Assembly: GCA_019693395.1 (NCBI GenBank)
Contig: JAAMXP010000091.1
Coordinates: 3,118-49,468 of the forward strand
Origin: Ettlia oleoabundans
Lineage: Eukaryota; Chlorophyta; Chlorophyceae; Chlamydomonadales
Direction: 5' to 3'
Length of the DNA stretch: 46,351 nt
In this document: positions 1 to 12,900 of the stretch, piece by piece
Layout of the letters: every line of letters begins with the position of its first letter
How positions within the stretch are numbered: the first letter of the stretch is position 1
Translations under genes and position numbers: made by a program
The notes under the pieces: model-generated
Seen by the model: only the letters and a program-made list of their open reading frames with translations
What the model was told of the DNA's origin: nothing
Database searches by the model: none

Positions 1-91
1 CCGGTTCCTGCCTTTTTGCCTTGGCAGCACGAGCCCAACTCTTTTGCCTCTCATCCAACCACCATATCCGCCACCCTCCCTTGTCCTGCAG

Positions 92-3000
92 GTGTTTGAG
101 TATTTTGCCTCGCAGCACAAGGGCAAGGCCTTCAGCATGACGGCGGGTGACATGCTGCGTGCTGTGGTACCCGTCTACCCACCGGAGGACTCGGCTGTGA
201 TACGGGCAGGCTCGCTGCCGGGAGAGCCAAGCCCAATGGTGCACCAGGACGAGGTGAGTTTATTAAATGTGTTATCAGGTGCGATTTTCATGTTGCGGCA
301 AGGTCCTACCACCGTTCATGTTACCTCAGGCAATGGCTTATGTGAAGAGTTGTTCAGGTTAGTTGGGCTGCGCCTCAGGGTTGCATCCAGAGGTGCTGCT
401 GCAGAATATCCGTTTTTGCCATTTGGGTGCCGGTTTCTGCCATGGCATCCAGCACAACTGACTGATTTCCCTTTTTCACAATGGAAATCAGCCAGTTGTC
501 CCCCCCTGCGGGACATCAGCTAGACAATAAACACAGCGCCATCAGTTTTCACTAATAGATCTTGCCCTCCCTCCCTCCCTTCCTTTGGCGTCTGTGTCGC
601 AGCCCAACAAGTTCATCTTGAAGTTTGATATTGACGGCGACAACGCCATTGGGTTTGACGAGTTCCTTCTCTTCCGAACGCTGCTGAGCATTCCGCTGGA
701 AGATCTGGAGGTGGCATTCAGGCTCATGGACCATGGTGAGCCGTATGTGCTGAGGTGGCGGCGGTGGTGGTGCTGTGGTTATCACCAGAGTACATGTTGG
801 GTTGTATTAGTATAGCAGGGAACCTGGATTTTTTGGGACAGATGCAGCACGGAGCAGCTGCCCCGCCGGGGTTGTATGCATTCAACCAACAACAAGCATT
901 CCAAGTTGAGCCAATTTATGAATAGGTGGAGTAATCATCCATTAATCTTTAGATGCCACTCCTCCCGCGCGCCCCCATCCTGCAGACGGCAGTGGGCAGG
1001 TTGACCGCCGTGAGTTCCAGCAGCTGCTTGACTCCATCCACGCACGCGCCGGCAAGCCCTCGGTCACCATGCGCAAGTCGGTGCACAGCTCAGAGTGAGT
1101 GAAGAATGCAGCGGTGCTGCTGGTGTAATGTTGCTGTTGTGCAAATCTAGTTGGCCTGGGGCGCAAGAGTGACATGGGCCCACAAGCAAGCAGTGTTGGG
1201 TGACAGAGTGGGTTGGGAGTGGGAGGCCCTGTTGTATTGGTGGCAAGCAGGGCACGAAAGCAGACTTGATGGCAGCAGTTGCCTGGATGAGCCGCCTGCT
1301 GTGTATCACCCCAAACGCGCGTAACGGCCCACCACATTCACTGCCCCCCACTTCGCCGGCTTGTCTTGCCTGCTGTCCTGCTGCTCTGCCTCCTGAACAT
1401 GCACTGCACCTTCAACTCCACTGCTCCACTACACTGCCCCCGGGTGCTGCCCGCAGCGCCGACTTGTACGGCCTCGTGTCCCACTTCTTCGGCTCCGACG
1501 GCTCTCGCCAGCTCAGCCTGGATGCCTTCCGCTCCTTTGTCACTGAGCTGAGGGGCGAGCTACTGCGCCTGGAGTTTGCACACTATGACTGGAAGGGGAA
1601 GGTGGGTGTGCAGCGTGGAAAGTTGGGCCTATGGGTAAAGGAACCGAAGAGGGATTAAGAAGGGCTCAGTAATACCACACGAGCGGGCAATCAAGCTGCG
1701 GCTTTTTCAGTCCTTGCCAAAATATAGACAACAAATTGAAGCATCCCACCCTCTGCATCGCCTGGCTGTAGGGCTCCATTGGCGGGCGTGACTTTGCCGC
1801 CAGTGTTGTGAGCTGCGCACGCATGAAGCACCTGGACGAGTACCTGGACAAAATACAGGTAGGTGCCGCAGTACATGACACCAAAGCGGCACAATACAAG
1901 TGTGGTGGCATTGTCCTCTAGCGCCATAACTATGAGTGGCGCCAGCACATGATGTGGTGTGCACTGCCTGCATGAACATCCCGACCCTATTCTCATGTCA
2001 CCCCGCTTTGCCTGCCTTGCCTGCTGCGTTCCTGCCACACAGGCCATGCCGCCTGAGCTAGCCGCCACTCGTGTCAGCTTTTCGGAGTTCCAGGAGTTCC
2101 GCCGCATGTGGAGCCAGCTCAGGCTGCTGTCGGGTGGGCGGGCGGGCGCGACCAATGCTGCTGCTGCTGCCACTTTGGCTGGGATCTCTACTGCTGGTGC
2201 TGCCATAAGCTGTTGGCTTTCTTGCTCTGTGGGTGTTGTCGGGTGCACGGCATGGGGCTTACCACTGTATACCGCAGAAACGCTGAAGTGATGATGTGCA
2301 GACAAGGCAGCACATTCGCCATATATCGTACCATGTTCGCAGTGTTGTTTCGTATTGCAGTTGCGCTGGAGTTCCGTCGCAACACGAGCGGCCAGGTTGG
2401 GCGCCAGGACTTTGCGTGGACGGTGCAGCACGTGATGGGAGTGAAGCTGCGGCCAGAGCTGGTAGGTGCACCAGTGGGGGTGGGGAATGTAGTGGTGGTG
2501 TTGCTGTGTGTCTGCTACTGCTGGTGCTCCGGCGCTGCTACTGGCTGGAACTGCCGTGCTACTATGGAAGGAGCAACCGTGTGATACAGCTGGATTGGTG
2601 CTTTGCTCAAAGCCGGGATGCCTGCCTTGTCTATATCATCCCCTCACCCTGCCACCAGCCGCCCACCCTCTGGCAGGCCTGCCCCTACTTCCCGCAGGTG
2701 GACTTGGTGTTCTATCTGTTTGCCGACCAGGGAAGCGACACGCTAAATATCAAGTGTGTGATGGCGCTGCACCTCCCTTGCTCGTTTTTGTTGTGTGCAT
2801 TCATTCAGTTCAGGCATGGCCATGCCTTGCCTCCTGACAAGCAGGTAGCCTGCCAGTCAGCCTTCCAGGCGGCCAGGCAGCGCCAGGGGTGTTGTCAGCA
2901 ATCTGGAGCTCCCCTGGGAGGTTTGGGGGGTTGCTTGTCGCCATGTGCACTTGCTGCTGTCGGTCAAGCGGTGCAAGTTCCAAGGCAAGAGTATAAATTT

Positions 3001-3393
3001 CTGACTGCCATGCCCACATCCAATAATATAAAAATGTCAAACATGTAATCCACTTGTGAATGCAGGTTCATGTGGGAGGTGATGAACAGGTGAGCCCATG
3101 TATGCACTGCAGGGTGGCAGGGGCGGGGTGTGCACCCCATTCCGCTGGACTGCAGCAGTGGCAGATTTCGACAACAATCTGCTGCAGTCGCTCTGCCGCT
3201 TCATGGTGTGGTCAAGCACCGCATGCACCGGCGCATAGTTTTGTGTTGCTGGGACTTCAGTGGTCAGTTATTATTCTCTAATGTGCAACGCAGGCATTAT
3301 ACCACCGGTCTCAACATCAACTACAACTTCAACCAACCGACAGGCGCCAAAAGCATTCTGGACTGCGTGCGGGAGTGCACAGCGAAAACCTGA
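92..3393 (+). CDS. MICU: Mitochondrial calcium uptake protein (MICU family), 3' part, 10 exons
   Basis: This is the regulator of the mitochondrial calcium uniporter, expected in the intermembrane space. Exons: 92-253, 603-735, 986-1094, 1457-1601, 1772-1858, 2043-2133, 2361-2461, 2698-2753, 3066-3089, 3294-3393. All phases agree and give 335 residues; the N-terminus with the targeting sequence lies left of the window. The start of the fragment (VFEYFASQHKGK, then IRAGSLPGEPSP) matches the conserved MICU core. Two adjacent canonical EF-hand loops lie at about fragment residues 63-74 (DIDGDNAIGFDE) and 97-108 (DHDGSGQVDRRE). The mid-section LRLEFAHYDWKGK matches the family's helical linker. The C-terminal EF-hand (about 285-296) has lost its first acidic ligand and its position-12 Glu. 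The last exon ends with ILDCVRECTAKT and a stop, as in family C-termini. A TGTAA lies about 10 bases after the stop. Identification is by family similarity and is strong; exon borders are inferred from GT-AG and phase. Confidence 0.85.
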
Positions 3394-3917
3394 GTGTGGG
3401 ATGTAAACGGCCGAGTAGCACATGGTGGATGCATCAAGGTAGCAACATTTTGACTGGCCTGGCTCTCCCTCGGTGGCGTGATGCCACATGGTGGAAGTGG
3501 CACCTGGTGCGCAGCTTGTCCGAGCAAGGTGGTCCCTATAGCCCTACTTGTCTACATTTACCCTGTTCATAACCGCTTCTATACATGTACTTGTCTTGCT
3601 TTGCCCCGTTGTTTCCTCAGCTGCTCCTCTTTTTTGCACCTTCGCAGCGGCCGTCATCGCTGCCGTTTTTGCAACCTACAGCGGTGTGATTTTGCTGTTC
3701 GTAACCCCTCTTGCTCTTCAACGGAATACTGTAACGATACGTCAACAGTAACTACAAGTGCAGAAAGTTGTATGTCATCGCAGCTGTGCTATCAACCTGG
3801 CGCCGACGGCGGCGGGCAGTGGGCAGTACAGGTGAGAAGGGTACTTACACTTGCGACGCCGAACCCGGCAATCGATCTTTTGATAAGGAAGCGATGCTGA
3901 GTCCCTAGGCAACTGCA
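3394..3917. other. Intergenic region between MICU and ARF-GEF
   Basis: This 524-base spacer between two plus-strand genes must hold the MICU 3' UTR and the ARF-GEF promoter and 5' UTR. TGTAA, the usual green-algal polyadenylation motif, occurs at 3402-3406. No convincing open frame or TATA box was seen. Confidence 0.5.
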
Positions 3918-6900
3918 ATGGCCTCGGCCCGCTCTTCCTCCCTGTTCCTCAGCGCGGAGGCGTCCGCTGTAATTGCGGCCCTGCGCAGCAACTCAAAGTT
4001 CAACCGATACGCGGTGCGCCGGCGGGGTGTGGAGTGATCACTACGTCGATCGAGCGCGCCGAGCCGCACCAACAACCTGGCCTGCTGTCCTACCCTTTTG
4101 GGCTGTCCTCTGTTCTGTTAATGGCGCAGGACGATGAGTTGGAGGACCCGTTGGTCGAGGACTTCAAGGCGCTTCGCCGCAAGCTCTTCACTTGGCAGAG
4201 TGAGCAGTGCCGCCGCCCGGCTGGCGGCGTACCCTGCGCCGCCCTAGCCTCTGGTCATCACAGCCAACGACACGGACAACATTTCCCACAAGTGTGGTGC
4301 AGGCTGGGATGAGGTCGACCCGCTGGAGTACTTGACGCCATTCTTGGAAACCATAAAAAGCCCCGAAACAAGCGGCCCTATCACTCTGGTGGCTCTAGCC
4401 TCTCTAGACCGCATTCTCCGGCGCGGATTGCTTGGTACGCCGGCAGCAATAATGCCACAGCCAGCCAGTCCCTGGATTGCATTAAGCTGGGTTTATTGGG
4501 CCCCAGAATATTTGGAAGGAGCAGCCTACGTAGCCGGCTAGCCCTCCAGGCAGCCGGGTGTCATGTGCGCAAACAGGATTGGCTCATCCACGCATCTCTG
4601 CCCCACATGCCTTACGTTTCTCCCTTTGTCGCCAATGCTCTACCGCTGCAGAAGCCTGTGGCGGCGGCTCAGCTGCAGAAGCCATTCAAGCGGTAGCCGA
4701 TGGCGTCACGCAGTGCAAGTTTGAGGCCACCTATCCCGCCAGTGACGAGTGCGTGCTGCACAAGATCCTGGATGTGCTGGTGGGGTGTGTGAGCGGCCCC
4801 GTGGGGGCCCTGTTGACTAATGACAACTTGATCAACATATTCCAGGTGGGTGCTGCTGCTTGGCGGGCAATCTTCCACTCTCTTTGCGAAGCAACTACCC
4901 AATCTGCAATCGATGCGCAGCGCCTTTGTTCACGACTTTGAGCTTTAGCGGCTGCTGCCTCCTTGGGAGGCCCTTTGGAGGCTGTGTTGATAGTTGAGCT
5001 TTTGAACCGTCCAGATTCGTGCAGCTGCACAATTGCACGACTTGGACTTTTGGTTGGCTGCTGGTTTCCCGAGTGTATGGATGACCAATGAACAATGGGT
5101 TGTTTCCCAGAGATTTGCAAGTATAAATGTATATGCTTGGCCTCGATCTGCACAACTCTTGCTCAATTTCCTACAGGCCTGCTACCGCATTGGCCACTTC
5201 CAGACAGAGAAGGGCCGTGACACATCAGGTCAGTGCTTCAGCACGGGCGTTAACTATAGTGAATTCACGTAGTCCCTGCCTCTATCATTCATTCCACGCT
5301 ACTTGGGCTACTTAGGGAATGAGTGCTCGCTGCTCACAGGGGTCATATGAGCCCATGTTCTGCCGGTGCAGAGATGCTCACACAGGCCTCCCGCCAGGCA
5401 ATGGCTGAGATGGTGTACCATATTTTCTCACGCTTGGATGCCATCCCTGAGCCAGTGGACAGCCCATTTGCCAGAGCAGTGTCTGTTGCCGCTCCGCGCT
5501 TGCATGTGTCCCCTGTTCCATCCCAGGCAGCTACAGTTGTGGAGGATGAGGAGGGTGAGGCTGGTGCGGTAGCTGCCAAGGGAGGAGCGGCAGCGGGAGA
5601 TGCGGGGTCAGCTGATGGCGCAGTCTTGGCAGCAGAGGATGGTGATGTAGCCGCTGGGGGTCCTGGCAGTACTGCTGATTCGGCAGTTGCAGCAGCAGGG
5701 GAACGGACGCCTTCCTTTGCACCCCCCTCCCCTGTGCTCCACTCGCCTGCGACTGGCGAGATTGTATCGCTTCTACCGGCTCTTCAGGCCAACCCAACAG
5801 AGGTGGAGGGGTATGGCGTGGAGGCTGTACGCGAGGTACTGCTGTTCATCATCTCACTCATCGGGGCAGGTGGGCTCGTTTCTTCCTTACTGTCCTGCAT
5901 TCATTGGTCCGCTGCTCTCTCACTTGTGTATCTTCCTCCCTTGACTGCTGCCTGATTTGATCTTTGGCCAATTTGTCTTCTTTCTCAGCCATCCCCTCAC
6001 TTTCTTCCCTGCAGCACCATTGGGTGCCCACCACGACCTTCCCGCCCACGGCTTGGATCTTATGAGCACAGCGCTGCAGGCAGCAGGGGCAGCCCTGCAG
6101 GCACATGACAGCCTGCTGGCGCTGCTGCAGCAGGATCTTGTGCGGGCCATGTTTGTAGCGGCAAAGCAGCCCAGCCTGGCGTGCCTCGCGGGAATCTGCC
6201 AGGTGGGTCGAATGGTTCTTCCATGTGGGTTTAGGGCGGGTCAGCGACGGTCTGTTTTAGGGATTGCTGAGCGGATAGCTGATGAAAGTGCAGGCATGTG
6301 CTAAATGAGTGGGCAACTTAACGGGCAGGTCCCTACTTGCACTGGCTGGCGGATATGAATGCTGGCACAGTGGGTTGATATTGGTGGGCTGCTGTTGTCT
6401 AGGGGCACAGAGTGTCTTTATTAGGAAAAACAAGAAGCGTTTGTGTTCTGAGAGGACCCCTATGGCTTCTACAGGAAACATTGTTGCAGCAATTCAGCAG
6501 GCGGTGGCTTGGCAAGCCAAACTGTAGCCGCCGCCTACAATTTGCCTGATGCTTTGCATGCTATGCAATCTGCTGTGCACGCTGTGCAGGTGGCGCTCGC
6601 GCTGTATGTAAACCTGGGCTCCCACCTGCTGCTGCAAGTGGAGGCGCTTCTTGGCCTGCTGCTGCTGCCACTGGCGGAGGGCAAGGGATCGCACCATGGC
6701 GCCGGCCCGGGAGCGGCTTTGGAGTTGCAGCAGGCGGCGCTGGAGGGTGTTCTGGACTTCTGCGCACAGCCCGGATTTGTAAGGGATGCATACCTCAACC
6801 TGGACTGCCGGTGAGGTTGCGAGCTGAGCTAGGCTAAGGTGGCAGCTATAGTGTTGATGGTGCACGTGTTGGCAGCGGTGGCGGCAGCATGGAGCAGTAT

Positions 6901-9900
6901 GGTGGTGCATTTGGGCATGTAGGCAGTTACGGTGCAGGGTTCTATTTGTGGTCAAACTTCGCCCCATGGACTGTGAAGCAGCAAAGTGGGTTGTAGAACG
7001 GAACGTTGGAGTATTGCTGGGAGTGCCAGCTGCGTCTTGAGCAAGCGGTCTCGCTCTTGACCTCTTAATCTAACCCTTGCTGCTGCTCTTGGTTGCGTCT
7101 CTCAACTTGCAGAATTGAACGGAGCAACCTGTTTGAACAGCTGTGTGGCTTGTTGTCCAAAACAGCCTTTCCTGTGAGCGGCCCCCTTGCGGCAGTGCAC
7201 CTACAGAGCCTCGATGGCATTCTGGCCATCCTGGCAGCGCTTGCCAATAGCTGCAACGGCTTGAGCGACCTAGGTGGGTGCTGCTGGGTGTGGTGGTATG
7301 ACAGGAAGAACCACAGCAGGTTAGAAAGCAGTTGTGCTATCAACTGTTAGCTGCTTTGCCATCTGTGGTGTAGGGCGGGCTTTACTGGGTGCGGCCTTGC
7401 CTGGCTGTGTGCAACCGAAGTTGCCCGCACTTGGTCAATGCACGTATCGCCTCGCTTGCATCAAGTCCTACGATGATGCCAGCCGATTACTTTCTGATGT
7501 CCTGCAGACTCTGGCAGCGTCGCTCCGCTGGAGGACCCGCCTGCTTTCGTCGACATCTGGGCTGCGCTTAGCACAGGCATCAACCCACCTTTGGAGCAGG
7601 TGAGACATTCGGCTAGGCTGCACATGAGGGCTATCTGGTTGCTTCACATGTCTATGGGTTTGACTTGGTGATGCGCAGCCACAGGAGAAAAGCACCGCTC
7701 ACTGCTGTTACAGGGACGACTTGCTTATGCCTGTTGCAGAATGTGGCCTCCCTACCTTCCTCCTCGTATCATAGCCTCCCTGCTTCCACCCATGGCATTG
7801 CAGATCTTGGGTGCGCAAGGGGGAAGTCCTGCAGAGACGGCTCGTGTTGAGAAATACCTCAAGGGGCGTCTGGCAGCCGCGGCTGAACACTTCAACCGCG
7901 ACCAGAAGAAGGGTTTTCAATACTTGCAGACCCTCAAGCTGCTGCCGCCCCAGCTGGACCCACCCACGGTAGCTCGCTTCCTGCGCACCTGCCCTGGCCT
8001 GGCCAAGAGCAGCATTGGAGAAATCCTGGGAGAGCGAGACACTTTCTACGAGCAAGTACGGGATGCGTTCATGCAGACCTTTGATTTCACGGGTGCGATT
8101 GTGGAGTGGTGGTGAATAACCGTCGCTGCCCGTGTTTGGCCGGATTGAGTGCTGCAGCTTCTGACCGTCAAAGATGGCCTTTGGCTGCTGCTGGTTGCTT
8201 GCAACATTCCCAACGTGCATTGCGCTAGCCACCTGCCTCTGAGCTGCCGGTGAGCTGGCTTGCATGCTGACGTGGAGGTTGAGTGAGCTGGCTGTTCGAC
8301 ATGGCCCGCAGGCATGGACTTTGACCTGGCTCTGCGCATGTTTATGGACGCTTTCCGGCCACCTGGCGAGGGCCAGAAGATTGATCGCATCATGCAGGTG
8401 GGTCTGCAACACGGGCGATAACATAGCTGTGGTGTGTGCGACGTTAACATATCCATCACACAAACTGAACGAGCTCTGTAGAATTGATCTTGGTTGGTCG
8501 GCTGGTATACTCTTGCTGGGTTGCATTCCACTACTTCATCCTTTGCTAGCCAGCACCGCACCTGCAGTTGCCCCTGGTCAGCACTGTCCAACTTCGTGGC
8601 AATTGCGAGCCTCTTTTTCTCACTTTTGTTGTACTGTACCGCAGGTGTTTGGCAAGCGGTACTACGAGCAGATGCCGAGCATGGGGCTGCGGTCCGCTGA
8701 TGCCGCCTATGTGCTGGCCTTCTCCGTCATCATGCTCAACACAGACCTGCATAACAGCCAGGTAGACATAGATTGGAACATGGGTTCACCTCAATACTGC
8801 AAAACTTTGGAGGGATGTGTAGGTAGATGCTCCAGATGTTGTAGCTTTTTCAAGTTCAGATGCTGTAGCTATTTCATGTGAAGCTCAACCTACCAGACCT
8901 GATTGTTTGAAATTTTTTTGTACCGGTCTTTCTTGCTTGCCTATGAGTACCCCTCCCTTGCTAGCGTAAGGCTGCCCACCTCTGCTTTGGCGACGCTGCC
9001 TTGAGCCTCTCACTTCCTCCTACCAGCAGAAGTTTTGCCCCCTTCCTGTCCATCACTGTGCAGAACAAGAAGAAGATGAGCCTCGAGGACTTTGCGCGCA
9101 TCAACCGCAGCACAAACGAAGGGGAGCCCATGCCGAGGCCGCTGCTCGAGGGAATCTACGCCTCCATTGCGCGGGATGAGCTCAAAATCTCGGCAGGTGG
9201 GTGGGGTGGGGTGGGTGGGTGGCAGGTAGGGCATATTGGTATGGGTGGGTGGATACTGTGGTAGGTGGATGACAGGGCTACTTGGTTTTTTATGTGTTGA
9301 GTTGCTCTGCAAGGCTGTTGCAGCAGCCCCATCTCAAATCCTCAACCCACCCCTTTCCTCGTTAACCTTTCCGCTTCCTTTACCACTCCATGTTCCCCAC
9401 CTGTAGAGTCATCCGCCGACGAGCTTCCCAGTGTGTTCTGGCACCAGCTGGCCCTGGAGGCACGCCGACCACGCGGGAAGATGCAGCCAGGAGCAGCCAG
9501 TGAGGCGCCGCCGCATGCAATCCGCTGCTGTGCTGTGGTGTGCTGTTTGCGAGGTGATGGGCTGAGTTTGCTGTCTGTCGATGAAGTCAAGGTCTGGTGT
9601 TGTCGTCGCCTGTTGCTGTTTTCTGCTGCGCTTGCTTCTTTCCACACTTTAGTAGCCTTCCTCAGCCGTGACAATCCGGGCTCTACGTTATACACCCCCT
9701 CCCACCTATGCACCCACTGCTGCAGCCAATGAGGCTTTGGAGCGGGACATGTTTGGCCTGATTTGGGGTCCCACTCTGGCGGCGGTGAGCGTGGTACTGG
9801 ACAACGCAGGAGACGGAGCGGTGGTGGGGCGTGCGCTGCAGTGCCTTCAGCTGGCGGCACGCATGGCGGCCTATCACCAGGTGGGGGTTGAGGGGCAGGG

Positions 9901-12900
9901 GGGCGAGGTTGGGATAAACTCGTTATTGTGCCATGTGCAATGTCCATTTGTGCAGCAGGGACTCATGCATGCAAGGCAGTGTCGGAGGTGCTGCTACCAT
10001 CCAGTGGCAGTCGGTTGATTCCCGCTGGTGCTATGCCCCAACGCTGTTGTAACAATTGGAGCTAGTTGTTAAGCTATGCATCGCTCCCCTGAATCGAGGA
10101 CGTTCTTTCATTCAGCCGCTCCTGCAGCTTGCTGCTCCTTCCAGCCATTCGCCCCCTCACATCCCACCCTGTCAAACACATAGACAGAGGAAAGTTCAAC
10201 CATGAGAACCACCAGTGCTTACGTTCTGTTTATACATGCGGCAGGTTGAAGAGGTGGTTGACTCCATCGTGGCCGCCCTGGCCAAGTTCTGCGGAGTGCT
10301 GGCGCCACCACGAGGCGGTGCAGCATTGGGTGAGAGCGGGAAGGCGCAGGCGGCATTGGAGACGATGTTTGGCATTGCAAACAGGTGTGAACGGGGCAGC
10401 ACCCACATGCTTGCTTTTCGGAGTTGTGTCCCCTGTTGGGATGTTTGGTATGCTACTCCAAGGCACCGCCGTGGCTGGCTTAAGCGCCAGTCCTGCGACT
10501 GAAACCAACCACATTGGTTGGCTGTGCCTCTGCCTCTGCATCCTCGGGCTGCCCATCCTCACCCCTTGCCTCTGCCTTTCCAAGCAGGTACGGCGACTGG
10601 CTGCGTTCCGGTTGGCGAAACGTGCTGGACGCCGTATTGCGTCTGCACCGCCTAGACCTGCTCCCACCCGCAGTGATTGCAGGTAGTTGAGGTTGTGTTG
10701 TGTTTGATGGTTTCCTCCTGGTGCGCTTAAGATATTTAATCATCCACGTGTTTGCAGTACCTCACCACAAATCATCCCCCTACCTGTTGCCATTGCTCAC
10801 ACTGCAACCTCGCGCAGGCGATGGCGAGGATGGGGATGAGGCTCGGCAGCGCCTGCCGCGCCCCGCCTCTTTTGCCAAGTCCCGCAACTCCAGTGGCTCC
10901 CTCTTCTCACGAGCCATCACCTCGCTCATATCAATAGAGGGCAGCGACGGAGCCACTGCGGAGCAGGCACGCTGCTGCTGCTGCTGCTGACCGCTGCTGC
11001 TGATTCTGCGGTGTTTATGCTGCGCAATGATTGTCGCGCTGTGGCCATGCGATAAAAATCGCTGCAGATGTGTGCCCGAGATCTGCAGGGTAAATCAACC
11101 CCTCTGTGCGGCTGGTGCCTGATGCCAAATTCTGCCTCAATTACCCCCCAACCACCACCTGCAATTTGGTACCGATTTCAATCCATCACATCCCCTGCAT
11201 CGCCTTCCTTTCATCATGCATTACCCCTGGTGCAGGCAGCGGCTCGGGACGCTGACCTGCTGGCGCGTGCGGCTGCTTGCGTGGAGGCGTGCCATGTGGA
11301 GGAAATTTTCGCAGACTCAAAGTTTTTGGTGAGCTGCTGCTCCTTTTCGCCACATGGGTGGATGCCTAGTGGACCAAATCGTCTCCTGGCACACAACCAG
11401 AAACTACCAGATACCCCCACCCCACTCGCCAAACCTATGATCACCTTCCTGCCGCTGCCACCACCACCAAGGACGCACACATCGCCCAACTTTTACCGTG
11501 CTTCTTCTCCCCCCTCAGACCGGCGAGTCCCTGGTGGAGCTTGTCAAGGCCGTGATGTGGTCTGCCGGCAGCGTGGCTGCAGCGGCGCGCTCTGAGGAGC
11601 ATACCGCTGCCGCTGAGCTTTGCCTGGAGCTGCTGGTGGCGCTGGCCCTGAGGAACAGGGACAGGGTGGGACTCATCTGGCCCCTCCTGCACGAGTTCTT
11701 GGCGGCGTGTACGGCTGCAGACAAGGGTGGGTGGCGGCAGGGGTCGAGAATGGGTGCGAGGCTGGCTGTTTGTTTGCCTAGCCCGGGCAAGCCGGTTTGT
11801 GTTGCCTCCACCTCGCTCCTCTTTGCCGCCCATGCTCACTAGAGCACATTGTGTATGTCCCTTGTTATCCGCAAGCCCTGCTCCCATAGTGTTGAAACCA
11901 TTCCTTTGCAGCAAAGTCGGTCAACCCTCTTGTTGAGCGTGCCGTGATGGGCCTGCTGCGCATCTGCCAGCGCCTGCTGCCATACAAGGAGGACACAGCT
12001 GAGACACTACTGCGCAGCCTAAAGCTGGTCATTGGGTTGTCGCCCGAGGTGGCTTGGGAGCTGGCGGAGGGGATTGCAGCTGAGGTGCGTGGGGGCATCG
12101 CGTAGTGTGGGTTTGCCGCTGCTGGTGGGGCCGTTGTGCTGCGGCTTGCTGCAATGGTACGTTGCATTAACGACAGTGGGCTGTTCAGGGCTCCCACTCG
12201 TGTCAGTGATGCCCACAGCAGTCGTCGTGTCTGTACTGCTTTTTCAACTTGTACCGTGCCCATGTGCCCTGCGTTGCCCACGTTCCAACATCACGCCGTC
12301 ACCAGTTGGTTCTTCTCGGCGCCTGCAGATGCTGTCGCTGCTGAAGAGCAGTGCACCGTATGTGCGGACTGAGGCAGACTGGCGTACCGTCTGCGCCATC
12401 ATCAAGCTCACCTCAGGTGGATGAAGTGGTGGTGGGTGAATGGGCCTAGACGATAAGGGCCCAGGCATCAGGGATTCAATCTGCCGACTGCACCATGCAA
12501 TTTCCATCGCCTGCACAATGGCGGCCGAAATGCCTCTTGCTAATCCCCCACATGCCTGCCGACTTCCCTTCTTTCAACCCTGCTTGCTCGCCTGCTTCCG
12601 TCCTTTCACTCGTCCCTACTCACAAGTTTTGCCCATCCGCGATGCGCCTTAAGCCCCCTGGTACCTTGGAAAGCACGTGGAACCCTGCTTTCCAACCTGC
12701 CTGCAGTGCGCCCCGAAGCGGCGCCGCTAGCTTCTGAGTCTCTCAGCGTGGTGTGCAGCAACCCGCAGGCTCTGTCTGGGGAGAGCTACCTGCCCCTGCT
12801 GGAGACCTGTCTGCAGTTCTTGGACCGCTACAAACAGGTACTGCAAGCAGCCAGGTCGTACCGATATAGTCAGGAAAACACATCGCTGCTGGTTTCTGCT

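Noticed and set aside
6481..6589. Possible extra ARF-GEF coding upstream of 6590 (frame reading [14 protein letters not shown] or [15 protein letters not shown])
   Set aside because: No acceptor in this stretch gives the required phase 0, while TGCAG at 6585-6589 does. The homology to GBF1 resumes at VALALYVN.
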